Positions 7,941 through 15,489 of a stretch of DNA of 28,650 bases are shown piece by piece. The translations under genes and the position numbers were made by a program. Under the pieces are notes generated by a model. That model worked only from the letters and a program-made list of their open reading frames with translations, was not told the origin of the DNA and did no database searches. Position 1 is the stretch's first letter. Each line of letters opens with the position of its first letter. The stretch is from DASWVC01 sp036401335 (GTDB lineage Bacteria; Verrucomicrobiota; Verrucomicrobiia; Chthoniobacterales; JAFAMB01), in assembly GCA_036401335.1 (NCBI GenBank), contig DASWVC010000005.1, positions 1 through 28,650 on the forward strand. Direction: 5' to 3'.

Positions 7941-8888
7941 TCAGAGAACTCCGTTTTTTCCAGCTCCCGCGAGCGGCTCCAACTGCTTCCAAAGTTGTTC
8001 GGGAATCGGCCATGCAGCAAGACCCAGGGTTTGCTCAACACGCTCTGGTTCAGTGATTCCCACGATGGTTGACGTAATCCGACTCTCCCGCAGCGAAAAC
8101 TGGAGCGCGGCCGCCGCCAACGGCACATCGTAAGACGTGCAGATCCGCTGCATCTCGCGGACCCGATTCAGCGTGGGCGCACTCACGGGCTGGTAACAGT
8201 ACTTCGGGACCGCGTCCGGCCCCTTAACCAACATGCCGCCCCCATAAGGTGCAGCGTTGACGAACGCAATCCCGCGTCGCGACGCATCCTCTAGCAAAGG
8301 TCCGGCTGATTGATCAACAAGGGTGTACCGGTTGTGGCTGATAACGGTGTCAAACACTCCTGTGGCCAGGTATTGGAGCATCAGGTCGATAGGTCCGCCG
8401 GCTACGCCCAGGTGATCAATCAAGCCTTCCTTGCGAAGCTGAACCAAGGCTTCAACCGCTCCACCGGGTGCGGTACCCTCTTCGAAAGTCATCTTTTCGG
8501 GATCGTGTAAGTACACTACCTGAAGGCGTTCAAGGCCAAGGCGTTCCAAGCTCTCCGTCACCGAGGCGCGAACCCGCTTACCGGAAAAGTCGGAACTGCC
8601 CCGGATAGGGTCAACTTTCGTGGCGAGCACAAACCCTTGCGGCAGTCCACCCGCTTCGCGGAGTGCCTGGCCTATCCTCCGTTCGCTCTCGCCGTCGCCG
8701 TATTCATTGGATGTGTCAAGAAAGTTAATCGGCCCCTCGAAAACGCGGTGCAGGGTCGCGACTGCGCGCTCGGTGCTCACTTCGTAGCCGTACTGCGAAG
8801 GAAAATTTCCTAATGCGCTGGTCCCGATGCACAGTGGCGTGACGGAAAGGCCGGTTTTTCCAAATGGACGTTGTTTCATGGCATTCAT
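7941..8888 (-). CDS. Aldo/keto reductase (aldose or L-fucose dehydrogenase-like)
   Basis: A 315-residue NAD(P)-dependent oxidoreductase with a TIM-barrel fold. It has the aldo/keto reductase tetrad: aspartate 58 and tyrosine 63 in 'FLDTSNEYGDGESERRIG', lysine 91 in 'ATKVD', and histidine 128 in 'YLHDP'. The start ('RPFGKTGLSVTPLCIGTSALG') and the motif 'NEYGDGESE' resemble the D-threo-aldose / L-fucose 1-dehydrogenase and pyridoxal dehydrogenase branch. Oxidation of a free aldose to a lactone is therefore likely, but the substrate is not proven. It is the first gene after lacI, with a 66-base gap, and lies directly upstream of the binding-protein gene. It should be cytoplasmic. An ATG three codons into the frame is an equally possible start. 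Confidence 0.92.
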   Translation of the reverse strand: MNAMKQRPFGKTGLSVTPLCIGTSALGNFPSQYGYEVSTERAVATLHRVFEGPINFLDTSNEYGDGESERRIGQALREAGGLPQGFVLATKVDPIRGSSDFSGKRVRASVTESLERLGLERLQVVYLHDPEKMTFEEGTAPGGAVEALVQLRKEGLIDHLGVAGGPIDLMLQYLATGVFDTVISHNRYTLVDQSAGPLLEDASRRGIAFVNAAPYGGGMLVKGPDAVPKYCYQPVSAPTLNRVREMQRICTSYDVPLAAAALQFSLRESRITSTIVGITEPERVEQTLGLAAWPIPEQLWKQLEPLAGAGKNGVL

Positions 8889-8944
8889 TTTGTTGAGTGG
8901 AAGATGGATGGCGGTTGCCGCGGCCGACTGGTTACCTTAGCTCC

Positions 8945-8954
8945 AGCGCTAAAC
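8945..8954 (-). promoter_or_regulatory. Possible LacI-family half operator before the aldo/keto reductase
   Basis: The sequence AGCGCTAAAC keeps the central AGCGCT and one arm of the palindromes seen near 13.9 and 14.2 kb, but the other arm (CTCC) does not match. It lies between the lacI stop region and the aldo/keto reductase start, where an operator would be expected if the transport genes are also controlled locally. The match is weak. Confidence 0.25.
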
Positions 8955-10046
8955 CTACCTCGCCCGGCCGCGACGGGGGTTGACGCCCTGTTTTCCGACC
9001 GGTGCCGCCCCCGTGCTGGATCGCACCACCAACTGCGGCGGTAGCGGGAGGGTCGGGGTCGGCGGCGTTCCCCGAATCATCTCCAACAGGCGCTGCACGC
9101 AGCGGCGTCCGATCTCGGTAAAATCCAACCGAATCGTTGTTAGCGAAGGCTGAAAGAAACCGGATTCAGGCAGGTCATCGAAACCAGTGACACTAACGTC
9201 GCGGGGTACCGTGAGGCCGCTCTGTTGCAAGGCCTGAAGCACACCCAACGCCATTTGGTCATTGGCCACGAAGACCGCCGTAATCTGCCGATTACGGGCG
9301 ATTTCCTTGCCGGCCCGATAACCGGAGGCTGCACTCCAATCGCCGACAATTACGTCATGGGCAACCCGTTTGGCAGCCGTCAACTCCGACCGCCAACCGC
9401 GGATGCGTGCTTCGGTTCCAAGCCAACCCGGTGGGCCGCTGACGTGCCACACCGACTCATGCCCTAACTCCAGCATGTGCCGCGTTGCCAAGCGTGCGCC
9501 GTGCACCTCGTCGATCGCAACGCACGTTGTGCCATTGTTAACCCCGGGTTCAAACATCACCAATGGCACGTGGGCCGGTGCGGCCTGCACGGCTGCCTTT
9601 GCGCCTTCTACGGGCGCAATGACAATGATCCCGTCCACAGAGTCTCCCACGAGGTGCTCAATGGCAGCCCGGACGCTCTTACGATCTGTATTCCCTAGGC
9701 TCACAAGGCTCGTCGCATAGCCGAATTGCCGCGCGGCGTCGGCCACGCCGAACAACACATGCGTCGGCCCGTACTGCCATATGTCGAAGCTCACCACGCC
9801 GAGGTTCATGGTTTGCCCGGTCGACAATGCACGCGCCGCAGTGTTGCGTCGGTACCCGAGTTGTTTAACGGCGTGCTGCACGCGTGTGATCAGTTCAGGA
9901 GTAACGTTTGGATTTCCGTTAACCACCCGGGAAACCGTCTGGTGCGACACGCCTGCTAGGCGCGCGACGTCTATCATTCTCGGAACGTGCGGTTGCTCAC
10001 CGTTCGGTTTCCGGGTTCTTCGTGCACGAACTATTTTGGCAGGCAC
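8955..10046 (-). CDS. LacI/GalR-family transcriptional regulator
   Basis: A 363-residue DNA-binding repressor. The LacI helix-turn-helix 'MIDVARLAGVSHQTVSRVVN' is at 24-43, followed by the hinge helix region 'NTAARALSTGQT'. A sugar-binding periplasmic-type core follows, ending with 'DVSVTGFDDLPESGFFQPSLTTIR', typical of the family. The start is GTG, giving 23 basic residues before the HTH; an ATG at 9977 would start right at the HTH and is possible. The C-terminus has an arginine-rich tail. It is embedded in the leftward operon between the GMC oxidoreductase and the aldo/keto reductase. It is the obvious candidate to bind the TTAGCGCTAA-type palindromes in the 14-kb control region and respond to the imported sugar or its product. 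Confidence 0.93.
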   Translation of the reverse strand: MPAKIVRARRTRKPNGEQPHVPRMIDVARLAGVSHQTVSRVVNGNPNVTPELITRVQHAVKQLGYRRNTAARALSTGQTMNLGVVSFDIWQYGPTHVLFGVADAARQFGYATSLVSLGNTDRKSVRAAIEHLVGDSVDGIIVIAPVEGAKAAVQAAPAHVPLVMFEPGVNNGTTCVAIDEVHGARLATRHMLELGHESVWHVSGPPGWLGTEARIRGWRSELTAAKRVAHDVIVGDWSAASGYRAGKEIARNRQITAVFVANDQMALGVLQALQQSGLTVPRDVSVTGFDDLPESGFFQPSLTTIRLDFTEIGRRCVQRLLEMIRGTPPTPTLPLPPQLVVRSSTGAAPVGKQGVNPRRGRAR

Positions 10047-10232
10047 TTTGCCGTTAACCTTTGGTTATCGACCCAGTGGTTGTTCCCCGGAAGCCAGAAT
10101 CGGCGGAACCCTTACCCCGGGGGAAGGCCAAGGCCCCGCCACTCAATCTTCGTTTTTTATTATATAGAGTAAGTGTAAAATTTAGAGCTTTAACCATTGT
10201 TCAGCGTACCAAGGCGACTGCCCCTACGCCAC
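10047..10232. other. AT-rich spacer between lacI and the GMC oxidoreductase
   Basis: This 186-base spacer contains an AT-rich tract. On the minus strand it includes a TATAAT at 10164-10159, about 110 bases before the lacI start, but there is no good -35 partner at the right distance. An 11-base direct repeat (CGCCACTCAAT) occurs near 10138 and again near 10228. An internal lacI promoter is possible but weakly supported. Confidence 0.3.
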
Positions 10233-11963
10233 TCAATTTCCGTTCCCGCCCACGGAACGGTGGAACGGCCGGTCCAGCATATGGTCAGAGGTCATATAGG
10301 CCAACGCCTGAAGCGTCTGAGTTGGGTTGTAACCGTGGTAGCCGGGAAATTGACCGCCACCGATGACAAACAAATTCTCGCATTCATGCGAACGACCGAA
10401 GATGTCGACAACTGAGGTCGCCGGGTCGTCTCCCATCCGATGGGTACCGACTTCGTGCGTAGACAGGTGGTATTCCGGCGCAGTGGTTTCCTCCCACGAA
10501 GCCAATAGCCCCATCTCTTGGGCAATCTTGCGCTTTTGTTTTAGAAGGAACTCAACGCCGCGTTTATCCACCTCACCCCAGCCGTGAGTCATCCGCAGCG
10601 CAGGTTGCCCATATTTGTCCTTCTGGTGCGGATCCAGGTCCACATAGGTTTCTTGGGTCGGGATGTTCGCCGTTTGCGAGTACATGGCCCAAATACGCGT
10701 GTAATTGTCCCTCATCCAGTCCCGGAACCCGGCTCCCCACTTGGGCGCGTTTCCAGGCATGGCCTGTGCGATTTCCAGGGGCTGGAAGTCACCCGGCCAA
10801 CTGATGATGGGCGCACCCCACAGGACCGTCGGATCATAATCATGCACGAGTTCGCCACTAAAATCCTCGATCGCGGTTGAGGCCACGAGGGGCCCCATGA
10901 AAGGGTTGGACGATTCCGGCGTAAGTCCCATGAAAAACCCAAAAGCGTGGGTCATGTAGTTTTTACCGACTTGGCCGTTGCGATTGATTCCTGACGCAAG
11001 CATGAGCCGGGCGTTCTCGAGGGCGTAACAAGCTACCACCACTTGGTCGGCTTCAAGGTCGACTGAGCGCCCCAGCGGATCGTAATACGAAACACCCAGG
11101 ACACGACGGCCATCATTGGAACGGTTGATCTTGTAGGCGCGGCAAAAATCCCGGATTTCCAGATTCCCGCTCGCCAAGCCGGCTGGCAGCGCGGCCACGT
11201 GCGTGGAGGTCTTCGCGTTAACGTGGCAAGGGTAACCGTGGCAGTACCCACAATAGGTGCAGCCCGACCGGCCTTTGAAGGGCTCCGACGCAATGGCCGC
11301 CGCGGTTCGGAAAGGGTGAAAGCCCAACCTGCTGCAAGCATCGGCAAAACGATGATCCGCGGGTCCCTGGCGCAATGGAGGCATGGGATAATCGCGACGG
11401 CGAGGCGCTTCCCACGGGTTGTCGCCGGGCTGCGGCTCACCCACCAGATTGCTTCCACGACCGGAAATCCCCAGCTCCCATTCCACACGGTCGTAATAAG
11501 GCTCCAGATCCTGGTAGCTGATGGGCCAATCCTCAAGGGTGCTGCCTTCAGGAAGCGCTTTTTTCCCAAGCCGTTCTTCGATGATGCTCTTCATCCGGAA
11601 CTCGCTTTCGCGAAACCGCCAGCAAGCGCCCCCCCAGTGGATTGACCCCCCTCCCGTTCCCAGCGAAGGAGCCAGGTGCAGCGGATTGGCTGTGCCGAGC
11701 GGACCGGAAACCCATGGCAAAAGGGTGGCCGCATCCTTGTTCCCCTCGCGCCACGTCATGGGGTCCGTCGACATGTGCGGGACGATGGCTCCGCGCGCAT
11801 AATAGCGAATCTCGTCGTGCTTGAGCCGAAAGTCCTCGTCCGAGTAGTGGGGACCCTTGTCCAGGCAGACCACCTTGACACCGCCCTGCGCGAGTTCTGA
11901 TGCCACGATGGCGCCGGCCGCACCCGCACCAAGCACAACCACGTCCGTCTTTTTGGAAGGCAT
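10233..11963 (-). CDS. GMC-family FAD-dependent sugar/alcohol oxidoreductase (dehydrogenase large subunit)
   Basis: A 576-residue flavoprotein. The FAD-binding dinucleotide motif 'GAGAAG' is at 12-17, and the glycine-rich 'GTGGGSIHWGGACW' at 102-115. Near the C-terminus are the catalytic-type histidine 508 ('GTHRMGDDP') and the region 'GGGQFPGYHGYNPTQT' with asparagine 546. A cysteine cluster C235-x2-C238-x2-C241-x4-C246 resembles the region that holds an iron-sulfur cluster in multi-subunit FAD glucose and gluconate dehydrogenases. The gene begins 5 bases after the subunit-3-like gene, the usual pairing for such dehydrogenases, so the two products probably form a complex. No signal peptide is visible; known complexes often ride on a Tat signal of the small subunit. 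A sugar or sugar-alcohol substrate is inferred from the context. Confidence 0.93.
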   Translation of the reverse strand: MPSKKTDVVVLGAGAAGAIVASELAQGGVKVVCLDKGPHYSDEDFRLKHDEIRYYARGAIVPHMSTDPMTWREGNKDAATLLPWVSGPLGTANPLHLAPSLGTGGGSIHWGGACWRFRESEFRMKSIIEERLGKKALPEGSTLEDWPISYQDLEPYYDRVEWELGISGRGSNLVGEPQPGDNPWEAPRRRDYPMPPLRQGPADHRFADACSRLGFHPFRTAAAIASEPFKGRSGCTYCGYCHGYPCHVNAKTSTHVAALPAGLASGNLEIRDFCRAYKINRSNDGRRVLGVSYYDPLGRSVDLEADQVVVACYALENARLMLASGINRNGQVGKNYMTHAFGFFMGLTPESSNPFMGPLVASTAIEDFSGELVHDYDPTVLWGAPIISWPGDFQPLEIAQAMPGNAPKWGAGFRDWMRDNYTRIWAMYSQTANIPTQETYVDLDPHQKDKYGQPALRMTHGWGEVDKRGVEFLLKQKRKIAQEMGLLASWEETTAPEYHLSTHEVGTHRMGDDPATSVVDIFGRSHECENLFVIGGGQFPGYHGYNPTQTLQALAYMTSDHMLDRPFHRSVGGNGN

Positions 11964-11968
11964 AACGC

Positions 11969-12649
11969 TTACTTTTCTCCGTCTGTGTAAAACTGCTCGT
12001 TGTTGGGGAGGTTCTTAAGCTCACGCCGCAAGTCCGAGAGTGTCTTCGTGGGAATCTGGGTGGCATCAAATCCCGGTCTCATCTGCTCCGCCGTGTAGCC
12101 CCATTGCGCCCCTGGAAAGCCAACCAACCGCCAACCGACCGCGTCGCGGTTGCCGCCGTAAATGGGATCACAGAAATACCCTTCCACCGTATGCTCGCGG
12201 ACCACCATGAAGAAGGTGTGCAATAGTTCAAGGTTGATCCCCCCTGGGCTCTCAGACCCTTCGTTACCCTGTTCCTGGCGCTCCATCGCGGGCCGCGCCA
12301 AGCCCTCGGGGTGGACGGTCTCATCGCCCCCGGTTTCCTTGCCATACAGCCGCCGCACGACGTCGTCCTGCTGTTGAGCCGTTAAATCCACGAACGAGGC
12401 GGAATGCTCCTGCTTGCAGAAACGTTCCAGCTCTCGCAACCCCAGGCGGTAGACCCGTTGTAACCCCGTGCTAAAACCGCTGATGGCCCGGTCAATGTAA
12501 TAAACGACCCCTGCCTGAGTCGCACCCCCGGCAGCCCCGTCTGCCGGGATGATGCGTTCGGCGATTGCCTCGACCGTTCTGGCTTCAAAGTCATTAAGGT
12601 AAGTGAGCGCCAGGGAATCACCTGAATTGGGGGGATTTTGAAGGTTCAT
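11969..12649 (-). CDS. Gluconate 2-dehydrogenase subunit 3-like protein (dehydrogenase small subunit)
   Basis: A 226-residue protein with the small-subunit pattern: 'FEARTVEAIAERIIPADG' near the N-terminus, a helical middle ('GLQRVYRLGLRELERFC'), and 'HTVEGYFCDPIYGGNRDAVGW' with a conserved cysteine and glycine/asparagine turn. In gluconate, sorbitol and glucoside dehydrogenases this subunit assists folding or export of the GMC subunit. The frame is open upstream to 12829, but that part overlaps the nitrilase gene and is low-complexity basic sequence. The ATG at 12649, 13 bases after the nitrilase stop, was therefore chosen. Relatives usually carry a Tat signal; none is seen here with either start, so this complex may be cytoplasmic. 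Confidence 0.88.
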   Translation of the reverse strand: MNLQNPPNSGDSLALTYLNDFEARTVEAIAERIIPADGAAGGATQAGVVYYIDRAISGFSTGLQRVYRLGLRELERFCKQEHSASFVDLTAQQQDDVVRRLYGKETGGDETVHPEGLARPAMERQEQGNEGSESPGGINLELLHTFFMVVREHTVEGYFCDPIYGGNRDAVGWRLVGFPGAQWGYTAEQMRPGFDATQIPTKTLSDLRRELKNLPNNEQFYTDGEK

Positions 12650-12662
12650 TTTGTGTCCGCGG

Positions 12663-13832
12663 TTAGGCGCTGACCTTTTGACGCTCCTGCGCGGTGGCCT
12701 TCTCCCGCTCTTGCACGTCGACCTTTTCCCGTTCAATTCCAGGGACGGATCCACGATCGGGTGGCGTAAAAACCCCACGCCTGACGAGCTCCTGGATATT
12801 TTTCGCGCGAGTCGCTTCTTCGCGCGCAAGCCACCCCTCTTTAGGAGCTTCTTTCAGGTACTGGTTTTTCGGGTAAATGGGCTGGGCGTAAATGGCGGCG
12901 TACTGCTCTGTGCGCAAGTCCTTGAACTGGTTGAGCAAGCCATTCGCCATGCGGGCCTTCCGCAATGCTTCCATGTCGATGGTGGTGGTGACGAATGAAT
13001 CACCGGAAGTCCAACCCGTCTGCTGAGCGACGATCCTCCCCATATTGTCTACGATCATCGAGCGTCCGCCGAACAGATCGACGACGCCGCCGTCTTTCTG
13101 GATTTCGGGCCCGAGGTTCGGCGCCACCACATAGACCTGGTTAAACACAGCATGGGCGCGGTTTTGCAGCTCCCATAAACCCGTCATCACCGCCGGCTCG
13201 ATGAGCGTCGGGCGAATGATGATCTCCGCACCGTTCATCGCCAGGCCGCGCGCAATTTCCGGGTAGATCCCCTCGTGACAGATACAAATGCCGATGTTGC
13301 CGATCTCAGTTCGTGCCACCGGGAAGATCGCATCCATCACGTTCCCATTGCCCTTCTTCTGGATCCATTCGTCCCAGACGTCGTGCGGATTGGAGTTGCC
13401 AAGCATCCCTCCTTCGTAAGCGTCACTGGTAGCTTTGTAGCGCTTGTAGATGACTTCACCCGTAGGACTGATGATGAAGCCGACGTTGTAATACCGGTCC
13501 GGGAAATCATCGTCGCGCACCATGTAGAGCTCGGCCGCGATGTAGGCGTTGATCTGTTTGGCTTTACGGCCAAGCTCTTCTGTTTCCGGACCAGGAATCT
13601 CCACGGCGAATTTTGCTTCCGCGGCCCGGTTGCCCGGGGTATTCAAAACCATGCCTTGAATGGCCATCTCGGGGATGACCACAAGTCGGACCGGTGCACC
13701 CTGCCAGGCGCCCACCATCACGGCGGTGTCCATGAATTGGCAGATACGCTTCACATTCTTCAGGGCATCCTCACGCTTTTCGACGGTGAAAGTCCGGGGT
13801 GACAAAGCGACCACCGCAAATGGTTCGATCAT
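12663..13832 (-). CDS. Carbon-nitrogen hydrolase (nitrilase superfamily, amidase-like)
   Basis: About 389 residues with the Glu-Lys-Cys arrangement of the nitrilase superfamily: glutamate 55 in 'VVIPEMAIQG', a lysine in 'YKRYKATS' (K130 or K133), and the nucleophile cysteine 185 in 'GICICHEGIYPEIARG'. The cysteine region resembles aliphatic amidase and formamidase ('CDDGNYPEIWR'), so hydrolysis of an amide is more likely than of a nitrile. An ATG at 13880 would add 16 residues; the ATG at 13832 gives the usual family N-terminus and leaves the operator outside the coding region. The C-terminus ends in three copies of an eight-residue charged repeat (EREKVDVQ-like). It is the first gene of the leftward unit. 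Its link to sugar oxidation is unexplained, but an amino-sugar or amide-bearing substrate would fit. Confidence 0.9.
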   Translation of the reverse strand: MIEPFAVVALSPRTFTVEKREDALKNVKRICQFMDTAVMVGAWQGAPVRLVVIPEMAIQGMVLNTPGNRAAEAKFAVEIPGPETEELGRKAKQINAYIAAELYMVRDDDFPDRYYNVGFIISPTGEVIYKRYKATSDAYEGGMLGNSNPHDVWDEWIQKKGNGNVMDAIFPVARTEIGNIGICICHEGIYPEIARGLAMNGAEIIIRPTLIEPAVMTGLWELQNRAHAVFNQVYVVAPNLGPEIQKDGGVVDLFGGRSMIVDNMGRIVAQQTGWTSGDSFVTTTIDMEALRKARMANGLLNQFKDLRTEQYAAIYAQPIYPKNQYLKEAPKEGWLAREEATRAKNIQELVRRGVFTPPDRGSVPGIEREKVDVQEREKATAQERQKVSA

Positions 13833-13882
13833 AGTAATGGGAATTTGTTTGGAAAACGGGTTTGGGGAGATAAGCGCCAACT

Positions 13883-13894
13883 GTTAGCGCTAAC
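13883..13894 (-). promoter_or_regulatory. LacI-family operator (perfect palindrome)
   Basis: GTTAGCGCTAAC is a perfect 12-bp palindrome with the central CG step typical of LacI/GalR-family operators. It lies 51 bases upstream of the nitrilase start and just downstream of a plausible promoter, where a repressor would block transcription. The LacI-family gene in the same transcription unit is the likely binder. Confidence 0.65.
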
Positions 13895-13906
13895 TTACAA
13901 CTTGAA

Positions 13907-13933
13907 ATGTTACCGATGATTGATGCATGTCAA
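13907..13933 (-). promoter_or_regulatory. Possible promoter for the leftward nitrilase operon
   Basis: Read on the minus strand, TTGACA (13933-13928) is followed after 15 bases by TAACAT (13912-13907). The -35 is a perfect consensus; the -10 is weaker and the spacing short. The predicted start would fall next to the palindromic operator at 13883-13894, which supports the call. Confidence 0.4.
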
Positions 13934-14162
13934 ACGGGCGTTTTGCTTCTTCCCGCCTTGATCACGGTGAACGTTCGTTGCGAGGCTCCTTTTTGGTTCA
14001 GTTAAATTCGCGTTTACCGAGAATAAATGCGCCTGAACTCAAATTTATTATCCCTGGATCTATGCAGGAGTAAGGTGTTGTTCCAGGGGGGACTAAGGCG
14101 TCCACCTGACCTACCACGGCGCCCTGGTCTCGAACCTGCCGGCAATCGAGCTCCAGGCCTGA

Positions 14163-14174
14163 GTTAGCGCTCAC
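14163..14174 (+). promoter_or_regulatory. Second LacI-family operator (near-perfect palindrome)
   Basis: GTTAGCGCTCAC matches the operator at 13883-13894 at 11 of 12 positions. It lies 43 bases upstream of the rightward binding-protein start. The repeat of the same motif in front of both divergent units supports control by one regulator. Confidence 0.55.
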
Positions 14175-14182
14175 AAATGTAT

Positions 14183-14211
14183 TTGACGAGCTTGGCGACT
14201 ACATGTAAGAG
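14183..14211 (+). promoter_or_regulatory. Weak candidate promoter for the rightward transport operon
   Basis: TTGACG and TAAGAG are separated by 17 bases, directly after the second operator. The predicted transcription start would fall on or beside the ATG at 14218, giving a leaderless message. The -10 is poor, so this is tentative. Confidence 0.25.
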
Positions 14212-14217
14212 CCAAAC

Positions 14218-15336
14218 ATGAGTCTCCCCCCTCGGACGGAACCTTGTCGAAAAAAACCAAGCCGCACTTGCGTACCGGCGCCTGAATACCGGCCAGGCAG
14301 TCTGATCCCGCACTCGCTTTGTCATTTGGCCGGGATTGCGGTGATCGCAAGCTCATGCTTCTGGGGAGTCAATTCGGTCGCGGCAGCCGACAAGAAGGAC
14401 ATTGTCATCGGCTTTTCGCAGCGTCGGGTTGCCGGCAGCGATTGGTACAAAACCCTGGTGGCTGGCGCTACCAGCGAGGCCCAAAAGCTCGGGGTAAAAA
14501 TTCGAGTCACTGACGCCGGCGGCGACACCGTTCGCCAGAATTCGGACGTTCAGACCTTTATCACTCAAGGAGTTGACGGCGTCATCCTCAATGCGAACGA
14601 TCCGCGGGGGGTATCCGCGTCTGTGCAGGCCTTGAAGAAGGCAGGTATCCCCATGGTGGCGGTTAACAGCAACCTGGATCCGTCCCTCGCGGCGGATACT
14701 TTTTGTTACGTGGCCGAGGATCAGGTGTCGACCGGCGCAAAAGCTGGCCGGGCGATGGCCGAAGAGGTTAGCAAGAAACTCAAGCCCACAGACTCGGTCA
14801 AAATGGCTATCGTCGGCGGGTACCCTGGCGACGTGATTTCCGACCTGCGGAAGGAAGGATTCCTTAAAGCTTACAACGATTACTTCAAGGACCATCCCGG
14901 GCCGAAAACGACGGAGTTGCCAACGCGGTATGGCCACTGGCTGCCCGACCAAGCTCTTGCACCCATCCGGGACATCGCGACGGCAAACCCTGACCTAAAA
15001 ATTGTTTATAGCGAAAGCGATGTCATGCAGGCCGGGATTGAGCAGGGCTTGAAGCAGGCAGGCATCTGGAAAGACATCCTCGAAGCAAGCTATGACGGTC
15101 AGATGAGCACGATCAAGGAGATGATCGACAACCCCGACGGTCCCATTCGGGCCATCGCCTCCAACCAGCCGTGGGACCAAGGCGTGACCGCGATGGACAT
15201 GGTGGTTGCTGCCGTCAAAGGGGACAAGTCTGCCTGCCCCGGCGGGATTCACTACGTCGACACGGTTCTGGTAACGCCCGAAAACGCCAAATCCTTTTAC
15301 CGTCCCGACAAAAGCTACGTTCAGTCGGCTCCGTGA
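14218..15336 (+). CDS. Sugar ABC transporter substrate-binding protein, RbsB type
   Basis: A 372-residue periplasmic binding protein for the second transporter. A basic N-terminus of about 35 residues leads to a hydrophobic signal segment ('LAGIAVIASSCFWGVNSVAA') with a likely cleavage site near residue 56. The mature part is a type 1 binding fold: 'IVIGFSQRRVAGSDWYKTL', 'GVDGVILNANDPRGVSASVQ', 'AGIPMVAVNSN' and 'DPDLKIVYSESDVMQ'-like regions follow the RbsB pattern. The long N-terminus before the signal segment suggests the true start could lie downstream, but no better ATG is seen. It is unrelated in detail to the Tat-exported binding protein of the leftward cluster and lacks its Cys-X-Cys motif. 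The gene is followed by a stem-loop, then the ATPase gene after 153 bases. Confidence 0.92.
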   Translation: MSLPPRTEPCRKKPSRTCVPAPEYRPGSLIPHSLCHLAGIAVIASSCFWGVNSVAAADKKDIVIGFSQRRVAGSDWYKTLVAGATSEAQKLGVKIRVTDAGGDTVRQNSDVQTFITQGVDGVILNANDPRGVSASVQALKKAGIPMVAVNSNLDPSLAADTFCYVAEDQVSTGAKAGRAMAEEVSKKLKPTDSVKMAIVGGYPGDVISDLRKEGFLKAYNDYFKDHPGPKTTELPTRYGHWLPDQALAPIRDIATANPDLKIVYSESDVMQAGIEQGLKQAGIWKDILEASYDGQMSTIKEMIDNPDGPIRAIASNQPWDQGVTAMDMVVAAVKGDKSACPGGIHYVDTVLVTPENAKSFYRPDKSYVQSAP

Positions 15337-15340
15337 AAAC

Positions 15341-15363
15341 CCTTGCTTAGCAAATAAGTAAGG
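15341..15363 (+). other. Intercistronic stem-loop after the RbsB-type gene
   Basis: CCTTGCTTA and TAAGTAAGG form a 9-bp stem with one G-T pair around a 5-base loop, starting 5 bases after the binding-protein stop codon. No T-run follows. Its position matches the stem-loop after the leftward binding-protein gene, which suggests message stabilisation or partial attenuation. Confidence 0.5.
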
Positions 15364-15489
15364 ATTGCAGGGCATTCTTTTCGCTTCTGTTCGAACCGAC
15401 GTTGAATGGACCGACCGTTCGGGTGCCGTTTTGCAATTTAAGTAGAACCGAGGCCCCCTTCCCCGTACAACCCGTCCCCTAACGCTAGT

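Larger units (their letters stand above)
13833..14217. other. Divergent control region between the two sugar operons
   Basis: This 385-base gene-free interval separates the leftward nitrilase unit from the rightward transport unit. It holds the perfect palindrome at 13883-13894, a near-perfect second copy at 14163-14174, a candidate leftward promoter at 13907-13933 and a weaker rightward one at 14183-14211. The operator centres are 280 bases apart, so repression by DNA looping is possible. No convincing small gene or RNA is seen inside. Confidence 0.55.

Noticed and set aside
7841..8128. Upstream extension of the Tat binding-protein frame by 96 codons
   Set aside because: It overlaps the aldo/keto reductase coding region and would place the export signal in the middle of the protein.
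12650..12829. Upstream extension of the dehydrogenase small subunit
   Set aside because: It overlaps the nitrilase gene, is composed of basic low-complexity residues and contains no Tat signal.
15380..15400. GTTCGAA resembling a tRNA T-loop
   Set aside because: No matching acceptor, anticodon or D-arm is found around it.
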